This document shows positions 1-4,234 of a stretch of 5,296 bases of DNA, one piece after another. Position numbers and translations under genes: made by a program. The number at the start of each line of letters is the position of its first letter. Position 1 is the first letter of the stretch. The stretch comes from RGIG7213 sp045540335 (lineage in GTDB: Bacteria > Bacillota > Clostridia > Oscillospirales > CAG-272): positions 1-5,296 of the forward strand of contig JAZQHC010000013.1 of the NCBI GenBank assembly GCA_045540335.1, given 5' to 3'. The notes under the pieces were generated by a model. The model searched no databases and was not told where the DNA came from. It saw only the letters and a program-made list of their open reading frames with translations.

Positions 1-10
1 GAGTGATAAT

Positions 11-358
11 ATGGCTAAAAATTATTTACTGATTTATTCGGAGCAGCTTGCGACCGATATAGAATTACTTTGTCAAAACATAACCGCTCCGTCCAACACT
101 CTTTTCCAAATCCGCAAAAGCTCAAGCAGCGTTTATGCAAATATTCGGGAAGCAAATTACGGACAGAGTAAAGCGGATATGCTTTCAAAGTTCGAAATAG
201 CTCTCAAAGAATGTAGCGAGACAGAAGGTTGGTTACAGTTGTTATTCAACACAAGTAGTATTGATGAAAAAACATATAAAAGCCACAGAAATCTTTGCGG
301 TCGTATCAGGCGAATATTGATTGCGAGCTGTAAAACATTGAAGGAAAATACGCAATGA
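11..358 (+). CDS. Four-helix-bundle protein, 23S rRNA intervening-sequence (IVP) family
   Basis: The 115-aa protein has the hallmark pattern of the IVP / four-helix-bundle family: a helix ending in Q-I-R-K-S-S-S-S-V-Y-A-N-I-R-E-A (residues 33-48), matching the family's Q-x-x-R-[SA]-x-x-S-x-x-A-N-I-x-E, then K-F-E-I-A-L-K-E-C-S-E-T-E (60-72), matching F-x-x-I-A-x-x-S-x-x-E. Its length is typical of the family. Relatives are encoded in 23S rRNA intervening sequences, stand alone in many genomes, or act as the Avd accessory protein of diversity-generating retroelements. No reverse transcriptase or rRNA is visible here, so a specific role is unknown; a cytoplasmic homo-oligomeric helical bundle is the family expectation. 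ATG 11 is preceded by GAGTG at 1-5, which could be the end of a Shine-Dalgarno sequence cut by the window edge. The stop overlaps the next start (ATGA, 355-358), so the two genes are probably translationally coupled. The family call is firm; the function is not. Confidence 0.85.
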   Translation: MAKNYLLIYSEQLATDIELLCQNITAPSNTLFQIRKSSSSVYANIREANYGQSKADMLSKFEIALKECSETEGWLQLLFNTSSIDEKTYKSHRNLCGRIRRILIASCKTLKENTQ

Positions 359-888
359 ACTCTATGCAAACAGAAAGACTTATTCTACGACCGTGGTTAG
401 CAGATGACTTAGATGATCTTTATGAATATTCCTCGGATGAACGAGTTGGATCAATGGCGGGGTGGAAGCCTCATATAAGTAGAGAAGAGGCTCGTAAAGC
501 ATTGGATGAATATATGATGCAAGAAAATCATTGGGCTATTGTTTTAAAATCAGAAGACAAAGTTATCGGAGCAATAAAGTTGAATCCCGATAACAATCGA
601 GGCAAATATTATGCTAAAGCCATAAGCTTTGTTCTGTCTCCGCTCTATTGGGGAAAAGGAATTATGACAGAAGCGGTCAAAAGAATAATACGCTATTCCT
701 TTGACGAGTTGAAAATCGACTTGTTATCAGCGTTCCACTATTCAGAAAATCTACGTTCCAAAAGAATCATAGAAAAATGTGGGTTCGAATATGAAATCAC
801 ATTATATCAATCCGTCAAAAGATATGACGGCAAGGCGCAGGATATGGTCTGCTATAGCATCTTAAGGGACAATTACTATAAGGCTTGA
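355..888 (+). CDS. GNAT family N-acetyltransferase, RimJ/RimL type
   Basis: The 177-aa product has the full length and motif order of the RimJ/RimL-like (Acetyltransf_3) branch of GNAT enzymes, which move acetyl from acetyl-CoA to an amine. The N-terminus T-E-R-L-I-L-R-P-W (6-14) is the classic first strand. The acetyl-CoA pyrophosphate loop is Y-W-G-K-G-I-M-T-E-A (98-107), after the strand A-I-S-F-V-L-S (89-95). The C-terminal motif is S-E-N-L-R-S-K-R-I-I-E-K-C-G-F (130-144), with the usual Asn and the E-K-x-G-F end. No signal peptide or membrane segment is seen. The substrate cannot be read from sequence: ribosomal protein N-termini, small amines and antibiotics are all possible in this branch. 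ATG 355 is chosen because AAGGA lies at 341-345, nine bases upstream; ATG 364 is an in-frame alternative. The gene follows the four-helix-bundle gene by a 4-base overlap and is followed by a strong terminator. Confidence 0.9.
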   Translation: MNSMQTERLILRPWLADDLDDLYEYSSDERVGSMAGWKPHISREEARKALDEYMMQENHWAIVLKSEDKVIGAIKLNPDNNRGKYYAKAISFVLSPLYWGKGIMTEAVKRIIRYSFDELKIDLLSAFHYSENLRSKRIIEKCGFEYEITLYQSVKRYDGKAQDMVCYSILRDNYYKA

Positions 889-938
889 CCTTTTTTCAGT
901 TTTACCTACCCAAGTTGACCTTTTCGCTCGTTTATCGC

Positions 939-976
939 AACGCAAAAAGGACACCCGAAGGTGTCCTTTTTGCGTT
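939..976. terminator. Long-stem bidirectional intrinsic terminator after the GNAT gene
   Basis: A perfect 17-bp inverted repeat (939-955 with 960-976) flanks a CGAA loop at 956-959. The GC core is GGACACC/GGTGTCC, bordered by A5 on the left and T5 (967-971) on the right, so either strand can supply a GC hairpin plus a U-run. It ends the acetyltransferase unit, 50 bases after its stop. There is no accepted gene on the opposite strand for it to serve. T5 is itself part of the longer 17-bp stem. Confidence 0.85.
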
Positions 977-1130
977 GGCAGCGGCACCGTCGCTTCGAAG
1001 CTCGCTCCGCGAGCGAAGCGATGCGGAACTAGGTTCGCATTCGCCGCTCGGAGATCTGCAAGCTCGCTTGCAAGGCGTAGAGCGTGCGAATCTTCGCACG
1101 AAGTGTGAATATCCCAGTAGCCGCCCACAC
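977..1130. repeat. GC-rich hairpin cluster between genes
   Basis: This stretch holds no credible gene but at least four inverted repeats. They are: TCGCTTCG (990-997) with CGAAGCGA (1014-1021), nested over CTCGC/GCGAG (1001-1005, 1009-1013); TGCG-g-AAC with GTTCGCA around a TAG loop (1022-1039); TGCAAG/CTTGCA (1057-1062, 1067-1072); and CGTGCGAA/TTCGCACG (1083-1090, 1093-1100). A 10-bp palindrome GCTTCGAAGC (992-1001) allows an alternative fold. AAGCTCGCT is repeated at 998-1006 and 1060-1068. None is followed by a T-run, so these are not terminators. The composition is far more GC-rich than the genes on either side. It looks like a dispersed intergenic repeat of REP or BIME character; that identification is inference. 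Confidence 0.6.
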
Positions 1131-1169
1131 CCGCAAAATCCGAGCATTGGTTGAATTTTCCTTTTCCTC

Positions 1170-1198
1170 TTGTTTTCAAGCTGACGGCGTGCTATAAT
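1170..1198 (+). promoter_or_regulatory. Sigma-A promoter of the 175-aa membrane protein gene
   Basis: The -35 is TTGTTT (1170-1175) and the -10 is the consensus TATAAT (1193-1198), separated by 17 bases. Transcription should start near 1205, giving a leader of only about 17 nt that begins almost at the ribosome binding site. A small dyad CTTG-N4-CAAG (1169-1180) overlaps the -35. This is the weakest -35 of the three module copies. Confidence 0.8.
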
Positions 1199-1206
1199 AA
1201 ACTTGG

Positions 1207-1216
1207 AAAGGCGGTG
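1207..1216 (+). promoter_or_regulatory. Ribosome binding site AAAGGCGGTG
   Basis: AAAGGCGGTG matches the anti-Shine-Dalgarno sequence except for C in place of A at its centre. It ends five bases before ATG 1222 and fixes that start. The same C variant recurs at 1998-2006 in module copy 2, so it was inherited with the module. Confidence 0.75.
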
Positions 1217-1221
1217 TAAAC

Positions 1222-1749
1222 ATGAAATTCAATAAGCTTATATTCATTTTCTTGTCCGTTGTAATTTTAATTGTCTCTGTTTTGCCTGTAATCTTAAATG
1301 AAAATGCCGCAATTTCATTTAATTCTGCTCCGGCATTGGTATTTGGTATTTGTTCTTCCGTTTATGCTATTATTGCCTTTGTGAATAAAGAACAGGGTAA
1401 TCTCTTCGTGTTGGGAAGAAACAAATTATTTATTGCTTTTTTACGTTCGCGAAGAGACGATAACCTCGATACAAATAGCGATGAATACAAGAAGGAATTT
1501 GCGCTTTCCGCTTTCATCTTCTGCGCTTCCATTCCGCTTTATATACCGCTTGCGTTTTTTGCCAAGAGTTTTTATACAGCTCTTTCTTCGGCACTTTCTG
1601 TAACGATTTTGAGAATTCTGTTTACGTTTGTATTGGTGTTGATTCCTCGCATAATTAAAAATGCGCAAGATAAAAAGCAAGATCGCGTTAAGGATGAAGC
1701 GGATAGAAAAGAGCAAGAACGTCGCGAATCAATGGGAAAATGGAAATAA
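1222..1749 (+). CDS. Hypothetical multi-pass membrane protein (175 aa)
   Basis: I do not recognise the family. The protein shows about four hydrophobic segments: residues 5-25 (preceded by Lys and possibly read as a signal anchor), 35-54, 93-114 and 117-142. A polar, charged loop lies between the second and third (about 75-92, rich in Arg, Asp and Glu). The C-terminal tail (146-175) is strongly charged, alternating Lys/Arg with Asp/Glu, and is likely a cytoplasmic amphipathic or coiled helix. No catalytic motif is seen. Coding potential is supported by a consensus promoter, a good ribosome binding site directly before ATG 1222, and a terminator 25 bases after the stop. It forms its own single-gene unit. 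The first four codons read Met-Lys-Phe-Asn, and their first 11 bases are identical to those of gene 2013-2666, although the proteins are otherwise unrelated. The gene is AT-rich and contrasts with the GC-rich repeat DNA in front of it, as in accessory regions. Confidence 0.75.
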   Translation: MKFNKLIFIFLSVVILIVSVLPVILNENAAISFNSAPALVFGICSSVYAIIAFVNKEQGNLFVLGRNKLFIAFLRSRRDDNLDTNSDEYKKEFALSAFIFCASIPLYIPLAFFAKSFYTALSSALSVTILRILFTFVLVLIPRIIKNAQDKKQDRVKDEADRKEQERRESMGKWK

Positions 1750-1773
1750 TATAACATAATAATCACATAAAAC

Positions 1774-1815
1774 TCCGCATCAAGGGAGCTAACCTTTGAT
1801 GCGGATAACTTTTTT
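1774..1815 (+). terminator. Intrinsic terminator after the 175-aa membrane protein gene
   Basis: CCGCATCAA (1775-1783) pairs with TTGATGCGG (1796-1804); two further G-C pairs extend the stem past a one-base bulge, closing a loop of about seven bases (1786-1792). T6 follows at 1810-1815, five bases after the stem. The offset T-run is slightly imperfect, but the position just after the stop fits a terminator. Confidence 0.75.
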
Positions 1816-1867
1816 AGAATGCCTGATATCATCTGCTTCGTTTTTGTCCGCGTCACCGCGGTTTCTC

Positions 1868-1903
1868 ACCTAGTCCCAAGCCGCGTGCGGCTTGGGACTA
1901 GGT
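1868..1903. repeat. Perfect 17-bp palindrome upstream of module copy 2
   Basis: Arms 1868-1884 and 1887-1903 are perfectly complementary around GT, so the practical loop is CGTG. There is no T-run on either side, so it is not an intrinsic terminator. Its right arm carries the start of ACTAGGTTCGCATT (1897-1910), which also occurs at 1028-1041, where it again forms the right arm of a hairpin. It lies between the previous gene's terminator and the next promoter, so it would scarcely be transcribed from the mapped promoters. It may act as DNA, for example as a cruciform or a protein or recombinase site; this is inference. Confidence 0.7.
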
Positions 1904-1921
1904 TCGCATTTCCCGCCTTCC

Positions 1922-2023
1922 CCGCAAAATGTGAGCATTGGTTGAATTTGCCGCTTGCCGTTGATTTTCAGCCGCGAAAATGCTATAATAAAATCGGAAA
2001 GGCGGTAATTAAATGAAATTCAA
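1922..2023 (+). repeat. Promoter-module repeat, copy 2
   Basis: CCGCAAAAT (1922-1930), GAGCATTGGTTGA (1933-1945), -35, -10, ribosome binding site and ATGAAATTCAA all align base for base, without gaps, to copy 1. The stretch from the -35 to the bases just after the -10 is identical to copy 3. The shared bases extend into the coding sequence, so the repeat covers the complete expression signal and the initiation region. Confidence 0.85.
1961..1989 (+). promoter_or_regulatory. Sigma-A promoter of the 217-aa protein gene, with a dyad in the spacer
   Basis: The -35 TTGATT (1961-1966) and consensus -10 TATAAT (1984-1989) are separated by 17 bases. ATTTTC (1964-1969) and GAAAAT (1976-1981) form a dyad around six bases, lying between and partly over the promoter elements, where a repressor would block RNA polymerase. 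The start of transcription should lie near 1996, leaving about 17 nt of leader. The ribosome binding site AAAGGCGGT (1998-2006) lies six bases before ATG 2013. Confidence 0.85.
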
Positions 2024-2666
2024 GGATTCTTTTGGGTCGCAGTTACTTGCATGTATATGTCTTTTTATTTTTATCCCTATTGCTATCCCTGTTGCTCTAT
2101 TCGTTTTAATTTTCAAATTTATCACTATACCCTTTAGTTACTACAAATATACGCACTCACAATATCAAAAGGATTTCCCACACAAATTTAATTTTTTAGA
2201 TCCCTTTCACATTGACAATATCCCTTACTCCATCATAAAAGAAAATGAGTTGCCAATTCAGTATTTCAAGCGGGGTGAGGAATATGGTATGCATGGATAT
2301 TTCATATATAAGGATATTCTACTGGATTTTACCGAGCCATTTTTCTTTGATCCGGAAACAAATACATTCACATTTTATCCCGCAGAAGAGGACGAAGAAA
2401 AAATGGAGGACGATAGTAACCAAGATATTGACGATATCGAAACTTGCTTATCTGTGGAAGAAACAAAAGCTTTCGTTCTTAATGATTTTCACAACAATAT
2501 AAAAGAACGCGAGTGCAAACAAGTTGTTTTTTTCTACTCTCAAAAAAATTTAGAAAAAGCACGTGGTAAAATTGCATTAAATAAGATGAGCGCTCTGAAC
2601 GATTTTGTTGTTTATAAAAAGGATACATTACTTCAAGCGTTAAAAGAATTTATAGATACACATTGA
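2013..2666 (+). CDS. Hypothetical membrane-anchored protein (217 aa)
   Basis: I do not recognise the family. Residues 9-43 are very hydrophobic and hold several Pro residues; they could be one long anchor or a tight two-helix hairpin. The remainder (about 45-217) is soluble and mixed alpha/beta, with many aromatic residues at 45-123. A run of acidic residues (125-143, mostly Glu and Asp) separates it from a C-terminal part of about 75 residues. No signal peptidase site, catalytic triad or metal-binding motif is evident. A small anchored protein in its own unit is compatible with an immunity, defence or envelope role, but nothing here proves one. The start ATG 2013 is fixed by AAAGGCGGT six bases upstream and by the conserved module. 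A hairpin and then a terminator follow the stop. Past Met-Lys-Phe-Lys there is no visible likeness to the product of 1222-1749. The coding sequence is AT-rich. Confidence 0.78.
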   Translation: MKFKDSFGSQLLACICLFIFIPIAIPVALFVLIFKFITIPFSYYKYTHSQYQKDFPHKFNFLDPFHIDNIPYSIIKENELPIQYFKRGEEYGMHGYFIYKDILLDFTEPFFFDPETNTFTFYPAEEDEEKMEDDSNQDIDDIETCLSVEETKAFVLNDFHNNIKERECKQVVFFYSQKNLEKARGKIALNKMSALNDFVVYKKDTLLQALKEFIDTH

Positions 2667-2683
2667 TTTAGATATCATCTAAA
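2667..2683. repeat. Small inverted repeat between stop codon and terminator
   Basis: TTTAGAT (2667-2673) and ATCTAAA (2677-2683) flank ATC, starting on the base after the stop of the 217-aa gene. It is a weak AT-only hairpin just ahead of the terminator. It could protect the transcript end or be incidental. Confidence 0.45.
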
Positions 2684-2686
2684 CCG

Positions 2687-2711
2687 AAAGACACCCGCGG
2701 GTGTCTTTTTT
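2687..2711 (+). terminator. Intrinsic terminator after the 217-aa protein gene
   Basis: A perfect stem AAAGACACC (2687-2695) with GGTGTCTTT (2700-2708) closes the loop CGCG, and T6 occupies 2706-2711. The GACACC/GGTGTC core and the trailing T-run plus GC repeat those of the terminator at 939-976, which suggests common ancestry of the two. Confidence 0.88.
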
Positions 2712-2727
2712 GCATCACCTCCCTTCC

Positions 2728-2806
2728 CCGCAAAATCCGAGCATTGGTTGAGTTTTCCGTTTACCGTTGATTTTCAGCCGCGAAAATGCTATAATAAAAT
2801 CGGAAA
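2728..2806 (+). repeat. Promoter-module repeat, copy 3 (truncated, no gene behind it)
   Basis: CCGCAAAAT (2728-2736), GAGCATTGGTTGA (2739-2751), -35, -10 and the following CGGAAA match copy 2, with 28 bases from GAG to the -35 as in the others. Similarity stops at 2806, exactly where the ribosome binding site would begin. There is no AAAGGCGGT and no ATGAAATTCAA. Confidence 0.82.
2767..2795 (+). promoter_or_regulatory. Orphan sigma-A promoter of module copy 3
   Basis: TTGATT (2767-2772), a 17-base spacer and TATAAT (2790-2795) are identical to copy 2, including the dyad ATTTTC (2770-2775) / GAAAAT (2782-2787). It should start near 2802. The next gene, sstT, is beyond a terminator and has its own promoter, so this one probably makes a short RNA. 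Confidence 0.78.
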
Positions 2807-2901
2807 TTCGGCAGAAAAGGATTTTGCGAAAGAAAAACAGCGCCATCCAAAACGCACATAAAACACAAAAGCAGGTAAGTCAACAGCCTATCTGCTTTTT
2901 T
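2802..2901 (+). ncRNA. Candidate small RNA of about 100 nt
   Basis: A consensus promoter ends at 2795 and an intrinsic terminator ends at 2901, giving a discrete transcript with no convincing coding sequence. An in-frame TTG at 2824-2826 sits too close to AAAAGG (2815-2820), and its reading frame runs straight through the terminator. The RNA is A-rich in the middle and has its only strong stem at the 3' end, a shape like that of base-pairing regulatory RNAs. It could equally be what is left after loss of a gene. No known RNA family is recognised. Confidence 0.4.
2867..2901 (+). terminator. Intrinsic terminator between module copy 3 and sstT
   Basis: AAAAGCAG (2867-2874) pairs with CTGCTTTT (2892-2899); three further pairs (G-U, U-A, A-U) can extend the stem into the 17-base interior. 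T6 runs 2896-2901. It separates the orphan promoter from sstT. Confidence 0.75.
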
Positions 2902-2914
2902 CGCTCTGTTTCTC

Positions 2915-2943
2915 TTTACATTTTGGTAGAATTATGGTATAAT
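2915..2943 (+). promoter_or_regulatory. sstT: Strong extended -10 promoter of sstT
   Basis: TTTACA (2915-2920), a 17-base spacer and consensus TATAAT (2938-2943), with TG at 2935-2936 forming an extended -10 element. Transcription should start near 2950, giving a leader of about 32 nt. That leader holds a small dyad CGCA-AAAA-TGCG (2954-2965) and the ribosome binding site AAAGGAG (2969-2975), six bases before ATG 2982. It is unlike the three repeated promoters upstream. Confidence 0.88.
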
Positions 2944-2981
2944 GTGTCAATACCGCAAAAATGCGATAAAAGGAGATATTT

Positions 2982-4205
2982 ATGAAAAAAATACTAAGCC
3001 TTTACGTCAGCTCCCCACTGATACTGCGCATAGCCATCGGACTTGCGTTCGGCGTTTGTCTTGGACTGCTTTTGCCACAAGCCGCCTTTATATCCGTGCT
3101 GGGAAATCTCTTTGTCGGCGCTCTCAAATCGATTGCACCGATACTCGTTTTCGTTTTGGTAATAGCTTCTCTCTCAAGCGCCGCCAAAGGAATCGGAAAA
3201 CGGTTTAGCACCGTAATAATCTTCTACCTTACGTCCACGCTCTTAGCGGCTGTGTGCGCCGTGTTTGCTATGTACATTTTCCCCGTGACCGTCTCTTTGA
3301 CCGGTATCAGCCAGGATGCAACTCCCATGGGACTTGGCGAGGTATTTTCGACTCTTTTGAACAATATGGTATCAAACCCCATATCAGCCATGATAAACGG
3401 TAATTACGTAGGCATTCTGACATGGGCTATTATATTTGGACTTGCCGTGCGCAAGATTGCAAGCGACAAGACCAAGGAGGTTCTTAACGACATTTCCGTA
3501 GCTACCTCTACCGCCGTCGGCTGGGTTATCCAGTTTGCACCCTTCGGCATTATGGGACTGGTTTTCTCGTCCGTCAGCGAATACGGCATGAATATTTTTG
3601 CCCAGTACGGCAAATTGCTTTGCGTTCTGGTCGGCTGTATGCTTTTGGTAGCACTCGTGGTAGACCCCTTGCTCGTGGCTATTTCTCTGCGCCGCAATCC
3701 CTACCCCCTCGTTTTCCGCTGTCTGCGCGAATCGGGACTTACCGCATTCTTTACCCGCAGCTCTGCGGCAAATATCCCCGTAAATATGGCTCTGTGCGAA
3801 AAGCTCGGGCTTGACAAGGAATACTATTCCGTAGCAATTCCCCTTGGCGCAACCATCAACATGGACGGTGCGGCAATTACTATCACGGTATTGTCACTTA
3901 CAGCCGCCTTTTCACAGGGGCTTTCCGTAAACATTCTTCTGGCGATACTGTTGAGCTTTGTGGCAACGCTTGGCGCTTGCGGCGCATCGGGCGTTGCGGG
4001 CGGCTCGCTGCTCCTTGTTCCCATGGCTTGCTCCCTGCTTGGAGTAAGCTCTGACATAGCTATGCAAATGGTTGGCATCGGCTTTGTAGTAGGCGTTGTT
4101 CAGGATTCCCTTGAAACCGCCATCAATTCCGCGGGCGACGTTCTTTTCTGTGCCACCGCGGAGTTCCGCGACCGCTTGAAAAACGGCGAAGATATACATT
4201 TTTGA
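2982..4205 (+). CDS. sstT: Sodium:serine/threonine symporter SstT (DAACS family)
   Basis: This inner-membrane carrier takes up L-serine and L-threonine with Na+. The 407-aa length agrees with SstT of Escherichia coli (about 414 aa), and long stretches match it as I remember it: G-N-L-F-V-G-A-L-K-S-I-A-P-I-L-V (41-56), M-V-S-N-P-I (129-134) and A-F-F-T-R-S-S-A-A-N-I-P-V-N-M-A-L-C-E-K (255-274). The fold is that of dicarboxylate/amino acid:cation symporters, with eight membrane helices and two re-entrant hairpins. Hairpin 1 holds T-R-S-S-A-A-N (258-264). Helix 7 holds N-M-D-G-A-A-I-T (293-300), where E. coli has Ala for Asp. Hairpin 2 holds G-A-S-G-V-A-G-G-S (334-342). Helix 8 holds D375, N382 and D386, at family sodium and substrate positions. 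No truncation is seen. It has its own promoter and lies 29 bases before a GH43 gene. Subfamily assignment is strong; substrate follows from it. Confidence 0.95.
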   Translation: MKKILSLYVSSPLILRIAIGLAFGVCLGLLLPQAAFISVLGNLFVGALKSIAPILVFVLVIASLSSAAKGIGKRFSTVIIFYLTSTLLAAVCAVFAMYIFPVTVSLTGISQDATPMGLGEVFSTLLNNMVSNPISAMINGNYVGILTWAIIFGLAVRKIASDKTKEVLNDISVATSTAVGWVIQFAPFGIMGLVFSSVSEYGMNIFAQYGKLLCVLVGCMLLVALVVDPLLVAISLRRNPYPLVFRCLRESGLTAFFTRSSAANIPVNMALCEKLGLDKEYYSVAIPLGATINMDGAAITITVLSLTAAFSQGLSVNILLAILLSFVATLGACGASGVAGGSLLLVPMACSLLGVSSDIAMQMVGIGFVVGVVQDSLETAINSAGDVLFCATAEFRDRLKNGEDIHF

Positions 4206-4234
4206 CATAAACTGCAACATCAAGAAGAATAACC

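Larger units (their letters stand above)
1131..1232 (+). repeat. Promoter-module repeat, copy 1
   Basis: This unit aligns without gaps to the copy at 1922-2023. It comprises CCGCAAAAT (1131-1139), GAGCATTGGTTGA (1142-1154), a less conserved stretch, -35, -10, Shine-Dalgarno sequence and the first 11 coding bases ATGAAATTCAA. The distance from GAG to the -35 is 28 bases and from GAG to ATG 80 bases, the same as in copy 2. Copy 1 is the most diverged in the region from -35 to -10, yet the spacing is kept exactly. Confidence 0.85.

Noticed and set aside
11..358. Avd protein of a diversity-generating retroelement
   Set aside because: The fold family fits, but no reverse transcriptase, template repeat or variable repeat is visible; upstream sequence is missing.
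885..1154. An 89-codon open frame on the + strand, with open frames opposite it (862-1179, 932-1147)
   Set aside because: They run through the 17-bp terminator and the hairpin cluster, have no ribosome binding site, and their amino acids simply mirror GC-rich inverted repeats.
1868..1947. Integron-type attC site: GTTGAAT (1941-1947) fits GTTRRRY, near a strong palindrome
   Set aside because: No matching RYYYAAC box lies at the other end of the palindrome, the palindrome is perfect rather than imperfect with bulges, and no integrase is in the window.
1819..2016. A 65-codon open frame ending over the start of the 217-aa gene
   Set aside because: It spans the 17-bp palindrome and the whole promoter of module copy 2, and has no ribosome binding site.
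1131..2806. CRISPR array
   Set aside because: Only three units, about 0.8 kb apart, with genes between them; there are no short regular spacers.
2944..2981. Riboswitch or attenuator in front of sstT
   Set aside because: The predicted leader is only about 32 nt and holds just a four-pair dyad, too little for an aptamer and a switching stem.
2767..2985. A 72-codon frame starting with TTG over the -35 of the orphan promoter
   Set aside because: Its start lies inside the promoter, it reads through a terminator and the sstT promoter, and it has no plausible ribosome binding site.
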